Positions 1-11,513 of a stretch of DNA of 29,712 nt are shown here, in pieces (the stretch's first letter is position 1; every line of letters starts with the position of its first letter). This DNA is from Phoronis australis. Lineage: Eukaryota > Phoronida > Phoronidae. The position numbers and the translations under genes are program-made. A model generated the notes under the pieces. That model did no database searches. It saw nothing but the letters and a program-made list of their open reading frames with translations, and was not told the DNA's origin. The stretch covers positions 630,346 through 660,057 of the forward strand of contig NMRA01000026.1 of the NCBI GenBank assembly GCA_002633005.1, given 5' to 3'.

Positions 1-502
1 GTTGAAATAGCGAACATATTTAAAGGAGCATGCCACCCAAAAAACAACCTAATTTGTATCAATTTAGATTGAGTAGTTCTACTCCATTACGACACGTACC
101 GTTACGTTACCTGACACCTGACGGCAGACGGAGGTGTTGAAATTATACAATGACGTCATCGGTTTCACATGCAATCTGTTCAGCAGTTCACAACACGGGT
201 TACTGGTGTCAGCTTATCGCTTGAAGTCATCGTTTAACACCAATAAATCATCAAACTTCGATGTAAAATCCTTAAAAATACACCGAGTTCATATAAAAAC
301 GTGTTGTTTTATTTCGCTCTTACGGATTTATTGGTATTTGGACACAAAGTTCTAGCCTACAAAGTTCGGCAGGCCAATAAGGTCCGTAGCAGGAGTTTGG
401 GGTCTGTTCGGAGATAATTTCGTATTTCGGTGAGATACAGACAGGAGAACCTAGATCTGTGTTGTTTAGACTTGTGATTTTTTGAGTTCTAAACACAAAA
501 CG
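1..502. other. No gene or repeat recognised
   Basis: A 73-codon plus frame (134-355) lies here, but its composition is not protein-like and I see no splice or promoter context. Treated as intergenic. Confidence 0.4.
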
Positions 503-600
503 CTTGTTATCCTGGTCAGTGGCTCGGAGCCCGATCAGGCCTGTCGCGGCCGGCCGGATTGACTTGTTATCCCGGCCAGTGGCTCGGAAACTGATCAGAC
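503..600. repeat. 60-bp tandem duplication
   Basis: Two copies of a 38-bp block starting CTTGTTATCCYGGYCAGTGG sit at 503-540 and 563-600, a period of 60 bases. They differ at only a few positions. The spacer holds a GC-rich GCGGCCGGCCGG run that stands out against the AT-rich surroundings. No function is evident. Confidence 0.8.
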
Positions 601-1145
601 ATCACGAACATAAACCAGCCAAAGTTCAGTAGAAACTAAACTTCCAGTCAAGAAATTACTATACTAGTGAGCCAAAGTAATGTGCACATGATTATGTTGG
701 TGAATTAGCCACGAAACTGCAAATCTACTTACTCGTCGGGGGCTGCAAATTCAGGTTAACGTTCCGGTTTGGCCACAGCACCGTCAGGGCAGAAGTTCTA
801 CATTGACAATCATTATTTGAGTAATGTAAATGTAAATAAAGATTCCCCTAACACCTGGCCGTGGGATGGAAATCGAGTTGTTTCACAACAGTTTCTGTCA
901 GCAAACACTAAATTAGCATGATCTCACACGGCCTCGGTGTCCCGCCAATTAGTTTTACTGCACCTAAAGCCGGTAACGCAGTGATTTATTCATTGCTGGC
1001 TTCTCAAATCATTTGCACTCACAAACACTCCAAAGGCATTACAAATTGCATCTAATGAGACAGACTTTGTTTCAGTCTTATATAAGTATTGGTTAGGGTG
1101 AGAATAATTCATTTTGAAACAGAATGCTCAGTAATAAACGCCAAC
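601..1145. other. Unique sequence, nothing recognised
   Basis: AT-rich sequence without repeats or coding signal that I can support. Confidence 0.4.
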
Positions 1146-1464
1146 ATGGCAACTCGCAATCCCGACTTAGGACGACCTAGAGCTCATCAGTCCCGACTTC
1201 ACAGGTGGATCGTTAAGTTTTACAGGCTATCAGTTCGAACAGGAATACATTGATGAAGAAATACTAGAAAGGTGCTGTGAACAAGCTCAGACAACGGAAC
1301 GTATGGAGATATTTGGTAAGCCGCCATTCGTCAGGCACTGTCGACGTCTGCAGGCCACAGACACGGAGATGTTTCACGGCCTCATACTCGCTATTTACAA
1401 CATACATTTCATTCTTCACTACCATGAGCAACTTCCTAAGCATTTCGAACTCTTAAGGAAGTAA
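1146..1464 (+). pseudogene. Protein-like open segment with a frame break; exon or decayed gene
   Basis: An ATG at 1146 in good context (ACATGG) begins a frame reading MATRNPDL and then runs on to a stop at 1251. From 1171 the +1 frame is open for 97 codons to TAA at 1462. Its composition is protein-like, for example FTGYQFEQEYIDEEILERCC and later EMFHGLILAIYNIHF. The two frames would join by a shift near 1168-1171. Within the second frame an exon-like piece, 1226-1315, is bounded by TTTTACAG and GGTAAGC, so part of this may instead be a spliced exon. The segment is GC-richer than its flanks. I do not recognise the product. It could be a decayed gene, a true exon pair, or chance. Confidence 0.35.
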
Positions 1465-1880
1465 AAAAAAACAATATACCCGCTTTCCTCGCAGCTACTT
1501 AGTTCGGACAAGTGGGAACGATGCACCGCAACATAGCGGCATTCACTCTGCACATGAACCACTGACGTCGCTAGCGTCGTTTCTCACCTTCTTCACAGGT
1601 TAACGCGACCAATCTTGGCAAGGTAAGGTTGACCTTATGCGAGGCGATGTGGATATAGACCGATTAAGACGGCAAAAAAGACTAATTAAATCGGGTGGCA
1701 TCCTCCTTTAAGGCTTGTATAGGTTATAAGTCCCTTTCAGATTTTCACTTGTCCCTGAGTTTAATCGGCCTTTTCTCGGCTTCAGTGAATCGAACTTATT
1801 TGAACTTAGGAACACAGGTTCTCGAAAACGGCTTGGTGGATTTTGCTTAAACTTCCCAAATTTAATATTTACTCATCAGT

Positions 1881-2776
1881 CTCAAAAACGCTGTTAGGAT
1901 TTTTGATATAAAGGCCTATTTTTTGTGTAATGTAACAAAGACGAATACGACTTCCGTTTTTTACAAAGATACCTTACGCTTTGCGAGTTGATTTGTCATA
2001 GAAACCAAGCAAAAAGACTAATCAAAAATTCCTAACAGCGTTTTTGAGGTAACTGGTGAAGTTTTTATTTAAAAAAAGTTTCATTAAAATTTTGCTATGA
2101 ATGTACCTTTCTTAAAAATAAAATTTTGACCTAAAAATGGTTTTACGTAAAAATAATAATGGTACATTAATACAAAAAGTATTTTCATTTTCCCAAATCT
2201 TTTTCTTTCAAGAAATTTATACTTTTACTAGTTGACAAAGCTTAGTTTTTTTGATATACAAGTTAGAATAGAGGCCACTAAATAAGGTTGGAGATAACCT
2301 TAAACTGTATTTACGTTAATGGGGGTCAAGTGAACAGATAATGACCTTGGGAATTGTGTTTCAAATGTCTAATTGTCTGTCTCGACAAAATCGAAAGAGG
2401 TTTTTCGCAGTACTTTCAAAGTCTTTGACCCCCGCAGAGCTTAAAATGCAGCCATCGTCAAGAACTCAATTTCTGCACAACTTGATCATGCACGCACACT
2501 TTAGCTCAGATGGCCTGCTTGAGTTGGCTGTCTGCTGTATCTGGAGAACATTGTCGATGGACATGTTAAGGATATGTAGAAACCCAGAAAATGTCCAATT
2601 TTGGCTAAATTGGGAAAAGTCCTTAACTCGGAAATTACTTTTATTGGATTGATATGAAACTTTCAGGTACTGTTCTTAGTGTACTGTTCTCCAAAATGCT
2701 TTACGGAATTGTTTCATTTAAGTGTTCTGACCCAAGATTTTCATGAAAAAGGTTGCATCATAACAGCGTTTTTGAA
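1881..2776. repeat. Inverted-repeat unit with three copies of a TAACAGCGTTTTTGA motif
   Basis: CTCAAAAACGCTGTTAGGA at 1881 is matched in inverse orientation at 2021-2048 (28-bp arms with one indel, loop about 113 bp). A third, shorter inverse copy (TAACAGCGTTTTTGAAC) lies near 2762-2778. The outer pair brackets about 0.9 kb containing a 103-codon plus frame (2341-2652). This could be a foldback or MITE-like element, but I see no target-site duplication and cannot name a family. Confidence 0.45.
2341..2652 (+). CDS. Unsupported 103-codon open frame
   Basis: An ATG-started frame lies inside the inverted-repeat unit above. The middle part (around LTPAELKMQPSSRTQFLHNL) has a fairly protein-like composition, but I recognise no domain, and there is no clear splice site or promoter. 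It may be a relic of a coding sequence carried by the flanking repeat, or chance. Kept because it is the longest ATG-started plus-strand frame in the first 10 kb. Confidence 0.12.
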   Translation: MTLGIVFQMSNCLSRQNRKRFFAVLSKSLTPAELKMQPSSRTQFLHNLIMHAHFSSDGLLELAVCCIWRTLSMDMLRICRNPENVQFWLNWEKSLTRKLLLLD

Positions 2777-5700
2777 CATTTTTTTGAAATAAAATTTGAT
2801 CGTGTTATCGATACCCTTGTCTTTCTGCTTTCATACAATGTGTACTTTTATCAGAGTTAAAATCTATCATCAGTTCTTAAAGTATTTGGCTATAAATACC
2901 CAGACTTGTCATATGGTACTTCATCAACTTAAGAGGCTTCCTTTACAGGAGGGTGACCAGCTGTGGCATGCTGGCCTAAAGAGCTTGTCTTTCTCTGATA
3001 GCATATGTATTTTTTAATGTCGAACCTTGGGAGCAATTTCCTTTAAGGGGATTTTGTTATGTTCAAAGTCGATAAGTGTTAAAAGTGTTTGGCGCAGCTA
3101 AGCTAATTAGTAACCCCATCTAGTGATCAGGTGCAGAAGTAGGCAGTCTTTTAGTAGATTTAGTAATAACTTAGGAAGTCCTAATTATTTAGCTCCTTCA
3201 GTAATAAAAATCTGTCTGTTCTCTCAAATGCGTAAGCCACGTCTGATGTGAGAGAGGAAAGGGACAGTTAAGACCAGTTTTACATCGGTAAATGATTCAA
3301 TTAAGATGTTCGTGCTACCAACATAAATATACCAACGTTTAAAAATGTGTTAAATATTTAATTATCGACTAACGAGATGCATACCACGCGCAATTAAGGC
3401 GTACATTTTTACAAGAAATTGATATTGATGCGAGTGCAATTTCTAGTTTAATGTGTCATTGACATGTAAAAGGAGGTCACCTGATAGTTACGACGGTATA
3501 TTCCTCTGGATTAGTGGTCAGGGCATTTGAACCGTCAGAGGGAAAAGCTTTCATCTGAACATGGACATTTAAAAGTGAGATTTAAGTTTGTTAAATGAAA
3601 ATTGTCATTGATTACTCATGGCTAATTTTGGCCTCAACTTACGACAGTTCTTCACGTGTTTAGTGTACAATATGGCGAACAATTTTGAAATTTTATTTTA
3701 TCAAAATTCTTCACAAAAACAAAAGTTCAAGAAAATTTTGATCTTTTGTTAACTTGGTTTGTACCGTGTAGATATTCTGAAACAACATTGATAAGGCTCT
3801 CAATATTTCGACCAGGTTAATCAGACTTTGAAAAACGGGAAAATAATGATTTTGACAATTATTTTTTCGCAAAATAAGTGGTAATTACTGTTATCAACGA
3901 TTGTTTTGCAGCGGATGTGTTCGCTGAAGTAGTTGTGTATGACTTGTACAGTTTTGTCAGTGCTGAGCTGTTCTCTTTCTGATTTCTGCTAGATGAAAAT
4001 CGGTCAATATGGCATGCAACAAGTTATCAGTAAAACTTAGCTGTTATTTACAGTTTTCAAATGGTACATTTAAATGTAAAAAATGGGATTTCAGGTGTGC
4101 TAAAACGTAAGAAACGTATTCATCTGTTTTTGAAAATGGAAAACCATTATGGTCACTACATTTACTCGAACTACTGATTTGGGTTAGTGCCCAGGTAACT
4201 GTATTTGTTACAATAAATGCGCATCATGTACAATAGGCTTAGTTGACCAAATCATCCACTGAACGTATAATTACCGTACATGTTGTTAGTTTTAGCTAAG
4301 CTAAATCCAGGTGCTTTTCAAAGGAACTGGAAGTCTTGACTAAAATTGGGAATGGGTATGTTAAACACAAGCGCTTAAAAATGAAAATGTCCATAATTAA
4401 GGCTGGGATTTAGCTGAAGGTGAATTGAAACTTCGCTGTTCATGAATTCCCCCATTTTTGGTGTGGTTAATCTGCAAGGATTTGTTTGCCCACTCAAAGT
4501 GACCTCACTGTTTCGATCCGTCTTCATGCTACAGTTTATTCCAAAAGCAGTCGTAAAGGATTACCCAGAGTTCCCATACGCGGCAACTGAGCTCAAGCAG
4601 AACGCTCAGTCTTAATGACTGAGAGGACTGTAAAAGTGGCTAAAACATTAGTCATGGCAGATATTTACTAATGTCATGAGAAGGAAACAGAATTTTGTGT
4701 TTGATTAATTTTGTTGTGCACTGTACATCCCCTCGGACTGAAAATTAAGGATTTGACATTTTGCATTATGGAAATCGGTGTTAAACTAATCAAGTACTGA
4801 AAACCAAAAGTTACGCAGAAGATATACTGCACCCGACCACTAGTATTTAGTAAATACCATGACTAGATTGGTATTTGCACGGATGACAACGCCAGTAAGT
4901 GTCATTACTCAGTATAACAAATCACCTAGTTTAAATTAATTAATAATTGGCGTCCTCACCCTGTCTGCTGCGAAGGCTCCAGCTGCGTATGAGTTGTATT
5001 GATGTGATTCTTGACAGCGTGTCATTCATCAAACTAATTCTTTCACCTCATTTGCATTGTGGTAAAGATTAAAACAGTTTCATTAATCTACCACAAGGAA
5101 ACATTTCAATTCTAGTGACAGCCGGGTCTTGAAATTTGTCAAGTAAAACTCTCGACCACGCCTACTCACTGAAGAGAAAGGTGCCTGTGCTTTGTTAGAG
5201 GGAAATTTTTGGTTGAGGTCAAAATCCCCACATCCTCCACCCCCGGCCACTAATATTGCCTCCTCCCTCAGTCACTTTTGACAGAAATGATTCTAACCTT
5301 AACCTTGAGAGAAACCTTTTAACCACTGGAGGGTTAATTTCGCGAGACTTTTAAACACGGAAGTGGGGCCGACATTCGGTCCCAAAATTGAGGCATCGAG
5401 GTGCCTGACATGCTGTTTGCCATTTGTGTTGATATGAATCCTGTCATGTATCTCAAAGAGGCATATGCTCCTCATCTCAGAAACATTCAAGTGAAACCAT
5501 GAGGTGCAATTTTAATGATGCGAGTGAAAATTTGATTTATTCATAACCGTAGACGTTGACATGTTTTAAATTGAAGATAAGCAGATTAAAGAACTACAAG
5601 CACTAACTCGTTCTATTTAAGGGGACATCGTGGGTTTAACACTCAAAATGTATTATTGGGATTATCATTGGACGAGATAGTCTTGTTGATGTTATTAGCT

Positions 5701-7014
5701 TTGACCAGAGCTGTAAAACAACAAAAACCTTTGTTTTGGTGATTTTATTACAATCGCCAATTCTCACTATTGGCTGCCAGTGATTCACTGAAGTCAAGCA
5801 AGATGATTTTTATCAGTTACTGGTAAATATGCTTAAAATACACTGCTATTTATCGATTCAAATCTATGTTGGGACTGATCTAAAAAATTTTCGCAGTTGT
5901 GCCACTGTAAGATGTGCTCTAATCTGCAAGAGGCCGACTTGCTAGCTCTGGGCCTTTGTACAAAATGCATTAATAGTATCCATTGAGCTCATCGTAGGCC
6001 TGACAAGTGGAATTTTATTCTGTCAAATTTCGCAACAAAACTAAATATTAAAATGTTACTCGACTATTATCCAATGATATCTAATTGACTTTGATTATTT
6101 GCAGCAAAAAATTGAAGAATTACGGTAGTTTATACTTTTGTTCAGAAATTTATGTAACTGAAATTTCACTTTCCATCACACTGTGTTCTAAACTGAAGAC
6201 TAAATGTGGGGAGCTTGAAAATTGTATAATGTGTCAAAAATATTTAGTCGAAGTGACCTAGAATTTCCCAATTCGGCTACGGAATGTATAAAAAAGCTTG
6301 CAAGATGGAACGCTATAGGATTTTGCTGAAACGATGAGTCGTAAGATGTCATATTTGCTGCGGTAAGAAATTAGCCGTCACGGAATTTGTCTGGTTACTT
6401 TTAGGCTCGAATGGATCATTAGCGAATGTGCTAATAGCTCATGATACATCATAATTTGTGCAGCTGGGACTTGACCAATCTAATCTTAAGGGTTAATAAC
6501 TTAAGAATATTAATTCATTAATGCGAGCCAAACAGCGGTGGGGTCATGAAGGTGTACAATATCACTACTGTATGATAGTTTCTTGAAGATGGCTCAGTTA
6601 AGACGTAAAACTATTTATGTGAATTATGCTTATTAAAAGTGTTTGAGTGCGGATATGGTGTCGGAAATTTTTTCAAGATTAAATTTTCAATAGGAAGATT
6701 TTCTATTCGTTTGAGTCCAATGTAGTGAGTGCAAAAATGTATCTTGCACATCAAAAACAAATTCTGTTCAGCGTAATTGGTGTTTTTGAAATTTATTATA
6801 TTCTAACCACTTAATAGGTAACGAGACCTGGCCTTGTCTTTGGGATGAGATATCTAGATCACCTCAAATCTTTTTTGATAAGTTCCGAAAAGCTTGGGTA
6901 ACCAGGGTAGGGGCTTATGGAAAGGTGAGCGTTTGAGCTGCGGGCTTCTTCATCTCTATGACCTTTGATTTGATTTCCCATGCTAGCCATAGATGTCTCC
7001 GGCTGCACCCTTAC
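2777..7014. other. Long stretch without a supportable gene or named repeat
   Basis: AT-rich sequence with scattered splice-like motifs. A 23-base piece on the minus strand (4960-4982) has CAG and GTGAGG borders, and a 25-base piece (3481-3505) has CAG and GTGACC borders. Both are too short to separate from chance. A 63-codon minus frame at 5299-5490 starts at TTG and is not supported further. Confidence 0.4.
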
Positions 7015-7123
7015 CGCAGCCAACCAGAATGTTTTCGTTGAAATGTTGTCTGCATACATTTGAAGTTTTGGCAACACTGTGCCAACTTCCCACAGTTCAT
7101 AGCGCAGCACAATTCGTGTGCCG
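7015..7123 (-). CDS. Candidate internal exon, unknown protein
   Basis: On the minus strand a 109-base piece is bounded by an AAAATAG acceptor (pyrimidines CCTTCTTT upstream) and a strong GCG|GTAAGG donor at 7014. One frame reads GTRIVLRYELWEVGTVLPKL followed by QMYADNISTKTFWLAA and looks protein-like. A second frame, cysteine-rich, is also open, so the frame is not certain. No family recognised. No neighbouring exon with a matching phase is convincing. Confidence 0.2.
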
Positions 7124-7213
7124 CTATTTTAAAGAAGGAATGCCTTAATGCTGCATATCTATTGGTATGAGTTATGGAACACCTGCAATAGATGATTAGG
7201 TCTTTGCTATTGA

Positions 7214-7760
7214 GACCCTGGAGGGGGGTACTCCCAGTAGAATAGATGTACAGGGCACTCAGGTGGGTAACTTTTTCTTGACCAGTTTCAATATGAAAGG
7301 TGCCTTTTCCGACGGAATTCTCCGAACGAAAGGGTGTACTTTATCATTTAATTCCCTGCAAAAGGGTTTCTTTTGGGGGCTCAAAACTTTGCAAAGGAGT
7401 CCTTTTTTCCAACTAAATCCCAAACAAAGAGGTTATGATGTTATCTGTAGTGATTTTTTAAAGCCAATGCCTCGGTTGTAAAATGTGTGCTCATGGCATC
7501 TGGTTGATATGTTTCGGGCTTAATGGGTTGAAACAACAGTTGTCCAAGAATATCAAGAAGGTGTCGGGCAACTTGAGTTTTTGAAATTAACTCAAAGGGT
7601 GATGTCAGGAACAAAGAGCTAGGAAAAGGTGACTTTTTATTCTATCCAAATGGGTTGCCCTTATGAGCCCATTCTTTAAATGGGTAGGTATCGTAATTTC
7701 CAGGTGTACTTCCTGTCAAAAATCTAATTACGTACTTCCCCAGGTGGTAAACATGCTACC
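7214..7760. repeat. Dispersed-repeat-like segment opening with GGGGGGTACTCCC
   Basis: The block begins CCTGGAGGGGGGTACTCCC and later carries CCCCAGGTGG near 7740, giving a weak inverted match between the ends. G-rich starts of the GGGGTACTCCC kind are, from memory, common in dispersed repeats of marine invertebrates. No second copy occurs in this window, so the repeat nature rests on the motif alone. Confidence 0.3.
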
Positions 7761-7775
7761 TGGCTTGTCATATTA

Positions 7776-8320
7776 TGTTGAACTAAGATTTCCCTCATCA
7801 ACCTATTACCATATGTAATTACTCTCTCTGAGATGTTTAACTTGTGCTAATTAAAGAGGATTAGTAAACGGTATGTCACATCGGCTGAGCGAGATTCCCC
7901 GTTTTACACGGAAATCAGCTTACGGTAAGCTTTAAAACATCTCTAAGCAATGTCCAACTTTCACAGAACTCAAACACGATGACCCAGTGGTTGAAGCTTT
8001 GTTGTATGGTAAAAAATCGCCAATCAGGAATGGAATGTGTAAGACAAGTGGGGTTTTGTTTTGTCAATTTTTCGTAAAGCATTCTGTTATCGCAAAAATT
8101 CTGCTTTACCATAACCAATCCGTGTGCCATTCCTACCACCAGACAATATTTTGAATTGTGAGTATTCATAGCAATGTTAGAAGTTTGAAAAATGAAAAGA
8201 TGGCGATTACTTTTGTCGGGGATTTGCAAGATTTTGCCCCAAAGCATGTGGTTTGAAGTGTCCTACTTTGGTTGAGGCATTGATAAATGTATAAAGACCA
8301 AATGAGGGGCCTGTGATATA
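7776..8320. other. No feature recognised
   Basis: A 110-codon minus frame (7915-8247) runs here without domain, promoter or splice support. I read it as chance. Confidence 0.35.
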
Positions 8321-8475
8321 CAGTAAAAATTCCCGAATTTAGGACACTGAAAAAATAAATATTTTGTACCTGTCCTAAATTTTAGAAATAGGCAATATTG
8401 GCTGTTCGAAATTCGAGAAATATGAGAAAGACGGCAAAATCGATGGTGTCCGAAATCGAAGAATTTATGCAGTTG
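8321..8475 (+). mobile_element. Pogo/Tigger-like MITE copy (left end and interior)
   Basis: The copy starts TACAGTAAAAATTCCCGAAT followed by TTAGGACAC. This resembles pogo-type termini (TACAGT..AACC..CGGACAC) with the TA target dinucleotide. The interior has alternating GTCCKAAATTY and GAAATTYGRGA blocks. It aligns with the minus strand of 18397-18612 across CCGAATTTRGGACACTGAAA and AATTYTAGAAATA. No matching right end lies close by; the inverted counterpart at 10262 may be its partner. Confidence 0.55.
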
Positions 8476-8786
8476 GGTACCAACAACGTTTCGATTTGCA
8501 GTTATAGGCAGTTTGAACATCCGTGCAGATTTGTGATTGTTGACAAGAAATTCACCTGATGTCCTCAAAAACATAAGCAGCGATGTTACAGACTCTGAAC
8601 AGAATTTACTCACCAAACTTTGTGAAAGGAAATATATATATTTATCGTGTAACACGCCTTAACTGATTATTCGCAATATCCATTGGGTCTCAACGTCTTC
8701 ACGTTAACTGTTTGCAAACCAAACACAGGCGACACGACTGCAGTAACCCTGGTTTGTTTCTGGGACAGCGTGTGTGACATATTGAT

Positions 8787-8940
8787 GAGTTGGGGGCGGA
8801 TCCAGGATTTTGAGTTGGGGGGGGGCAGGGCACAGTATTAGTCAGGATTTTGCCCTTCAGACATTTGCACCCCCAAACTGTCAAATGGAATCAGAGAATT
8901 TTAGGGGGGGCATGGCCCCCTTGCCGCCAACGAGATGCAT
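8787..8940 (+). mobile_element. hAT-like MITE, copy 1 (right end truncated)
   Basis: Starts near GGCGGATCCAGGATTTTGAG and runs through a G-rich tract, GGATTTTGCCC, CAGACATT and GAGAATTTTAGG to GCATGGCCCCC. It is collinear with the copy at 11145-11301. The terminal CCGCCACTG of copy 2 is missing here. It is nested between the two pogo-like ends at 8321 and 10262. Confidence 0.6.
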
Positions 8941-10084
8941 ATAACGTTCCCGCAGTCTTAGCTTAATTACATTATCTGGACATTTATTTGACAATTATAC
9001 AACTGTTGCTTTATACAACTGGGGTATATTCAATCAATAAAAGTTTTAGAATTGTGATTCTGAAACTCAGTTGGCCAGATCACAATTTAACCAAGGTAGA
9101 GCCCACGTAGTTCAACTGCAAAACACCACCCTGCGCAAGTGGCTGGTGAAGTAGCCGGCTACAAGTGCGTTAGCTTTTTCAACGGTAATTATGCTTTAAT
9201 ATAAAAGCGGCTCGTACTCGTGATCTCAGCCCTTGCATTCCTGGTACTGCTGTTGTAATTTTTTATGTCCTATGTTCCTCCGGTCCAATAGTGCCGTTCG
9301 CTTGTGAATAAATTGAATTTATTTTTACGCACGCATGTGGATTTAGATCGCTCTCCGCTACGGGGGCCCTGGTATCATTTTAAAAATTGGGCGACATGGG
9401 TCAAACGACCCATGTAAGTGACTGGGGACGAGTGGAAACGGAGCAACTTTGACTAAAGATTGGTTTGCACTCTTAACGTTGGTGCTAGAGAGACCAAACA
9501 TTTTGTGTAGAATACCAAATAGGCTAGTAAATAGAATGTCAGTAGGGTGACATAAAGATATATTTACCACATGAACATTTTTTGTGTATACTGCACGACA
9601 AACTGGGACATGGATTTTTGATTTTCACGAAGTCTGTTTTAACTCGACACTGAACAACATCATTTCGCCGATTTGGTGCATGGCATAGCAAAGGTTGGGG
9701 TTCCGGGAGGAAGGTAAGTGGGCCGCAGGTTCGCAGAAAAAGTTGAAGTTGTGAACCCGAAATCTGTCATGGTAACACAACAGTCTCATCACCGGTGCTT
9801 ATTAGTTACCTGTTAATCCAAATACAAAGCGTGACACTGTGGAGATTACACGAAAGTCAGAGAACATACAGTTTATTTGCAGAACAAAACCACAATCAAG
9901 CTTGGCAAGTGTTTTGAGTCTGTGATTACAACTGCCAAGAAAACGTGCGAGATATACACAAACCCTCCACATCGATAACTACAGAGTGCACATGGCAGCA
10001 GTTTCAAACCATGTGTAAATAACCACCCTTGCTTGATGAACTTCCAGATTTACATTCAGTCCTCGATCATGTGGGAAAACGCAC
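8941..10084. other. No gene supported
   Basis: A minus frame at 9358-9570 and a GGAAG|GTAAGTGG donor-like site at 9713 are the only signals, and neither has a convincing partner. If 8321 and 10262 are two ends of one element, this would be its interior. Confidence 0.35.
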
Positions 10085-10262
10085 TGTCCAAAATGTGAGA
10101 ATTACGGCCAATGCAGCTAAAATCGACGTGTCCGAAATCTGAGAAGTAGGGTGAATTCCAAATTTGATCATGTCCCAAATTTCAGAATCAAAAAATTCAG
10201 TTCGGGGTTGGATTTAGTTGTCTGAAATTCGGGAGACTATTCTAAATTCGGCAATTTTTACT
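10085..10262 (-). mobile_element. Pogo/Tigger-like MITE copy, inverted
   Basis: On the minus strand it starts GTAAAAATTGCCGAATTTAG, matching the 8321 end, and continues with CTCCCGAATTTCAGACA, TTCTGAAATTTGGGACA and CAGATTTCGGACACG. The plus-strand interior GAGAATTACGGC..AAAATCGACGTGTCCGAAATC also matches the plus-strand interior of the 8321 copy in direct orientation. The family is therefore internally palindromic or built from short monomers. Confidence 0.5.
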
Positions 10263-11144
10263 TTTGTTGACAATATACTTCTCTTAAAAAAGAAACTGTT
10301 GGTGGACTTTGTGTTCTAAACTCTTTTCTGAACTGCGTTTGTCAGCCTGCCAGAATATCATATCTTAGCTCTTATTATCCAATATCTACCTTTTCTCTAT
10401 TATTCATGGACTAAAGAGTTCAGTGACTTCTTGTCTGAAGCTCTATCAATAAGTTAATTATATCTTCTTGACTGAAGCAATATCAGTGGATATCACGAAG
10501 CGATATCACTGGATATCATTTTTTCTGTTCTAAGTTATTGTTATTAGCGAATCGCAGATGAAGTACATTACGCAAAAATATTATTTGTAACCTGGTAAAA
10601 TCAATATGCAAAATTTCCAAGTTTTTGCAGACGAGCTATGATATGGACATTTACTTCACTTTAAATTTAATACGCGTTTTCTCATAGTCAATAATTAACC
10701 TGCTTGGGTTTGATACTACATATATTAATTTAAATGTTTTTATTTACTGCTCTAACAGTAAATGTGATCCTTTCATTGATACAAATTCACTTACCATCTA
10801 TTCTACTCTACAAAAACTAGCCGCTAGAGGCCATTTCTCAGACTTAAACAAACAGTTGTAAAATTACTCACCTTTCCGGTTGGCTTCAGCACTACATGTG
10901 TTATAATTCCAAAAATTTTGCTTCAGTTGATAGTAGTGTGGGTGTCGGTATCCAAATTATTCCTGCCTCTTGCTTGTAATTGGTCTTAATCAGACTGTAC
11001 TCATTGATGGAAAGCTAACATTATATACACAAGTCTGACAGTTGATGAGCCAATCACAGTCAGATGTGGTGAGGCCCTCCAGGATAACTTGAGATTTTTT
11101 GTCCAAAACTGAAACCAGTTGACAGAAGGGAATCCAACAATTTA
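10263..11144. other. Mostly unique sequence with one short tandem repeat
   Basis: Contains the direct 23-bp repeat ATATCASTGGATATCA at 10480 and 10503, itself rich in GATATC. A GTGAGT donor on the minus strand near 10870 follows an open minus frame ending AEANRK. No acceptor of quality was found for it. Confidence 0.35.
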
Positions 11145-11301
11145 CAGGGGTTTATCCAGGATTTTGAGTTGGGGGGGCAGGGCAGAGTGTTAGCCAGGAT
11201 TTTGCCCGTCAGACATTCGCACCCCTGAACTGCCAAGTAGAATCTAGGAGAATTTTAGGCGGGGCCATGACCCGCTTGGCCCCCCGCCAAATCCGCCACT
11301 G
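11145..11301 (+). mobile_element. hAT-like MITE, copy 2 (both ends present)
   Basis: 157 bp running from CAGGGGTTTATCCAGG to CCGCCACTG. The right end read inward is CAGTGGCGGATTTGG, giving imperfect CAG..CTG terminal inverted repeats typical of hAT-type MITEs. The element is flanked on both sides by ATTTA (11140-11144 and 11302-11306). That is shorter than the 8-bp duplication hAT elements make, so it may be eroded. The interior is shared with 8787-8940. Confidence 0.65.
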
Positions 11302-11413
11302 ATTTATACTTCGTTCTGAGACATTCCAAGTCTACCACATCCAGACATGGAGAGGAAATTTAGATTTTTGTTCAAAACTACAACAGGTGCAGGTGAAGGC
11401 CTGTATTTTACAG

Positions 11414-11513
11414 CTTATAGAGAGACTTGCTGTGCCATCAACAGGCAGACCAGACGGACTGAAGCTTTGTTGGGTATCTTTGCATACTTCAAAACTGCAT
11501 CCAGTTTGCATAG
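11414..11513 (+). CDS. Candidate internal exon, unknown protein
   Basis: A 100-base piece between GTATTTTACAG and TAG|GTATTT. The open frame reads LIERLAVPSTGRPDGLKLCW then VSLHTSKLHPVCI, which looks like protein. Other plus and minus frames are open here too, so the strand is uncertain. A second exon-like piece, 11677-11721 (TTACAG..AAG|GTAAGA, reading ATELLIALSLLANFK), lies downstream, but the phases do not match (joining creates a TGA). I do not recognise either. Confidence 0.2.

Noticed and set aside
1599-1622. 24-base exon-like piece with excellent CTTCTTCACAG acceptor and AAG|GTAAGG donor
   Set aside because: Joining it to the 1226-1315 piece creates a stop. The minus strand is also open, so it cannot be placed in a gene.
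3495-3560. tRNA-like phrase (GGATTAGTGGTCAGGGCATTTGAACC) suggesting a tRNA or SINE head
   Set aside because: It resembles an A-box region, but there is no B box (GGTTCGANTCC), no cloverleaf pairing and no second copy in the window.
8263-8655. 130-codon minus frame
   Set aside because: Half of it overlaps the pogo-like repeat copy and no motif is visible.
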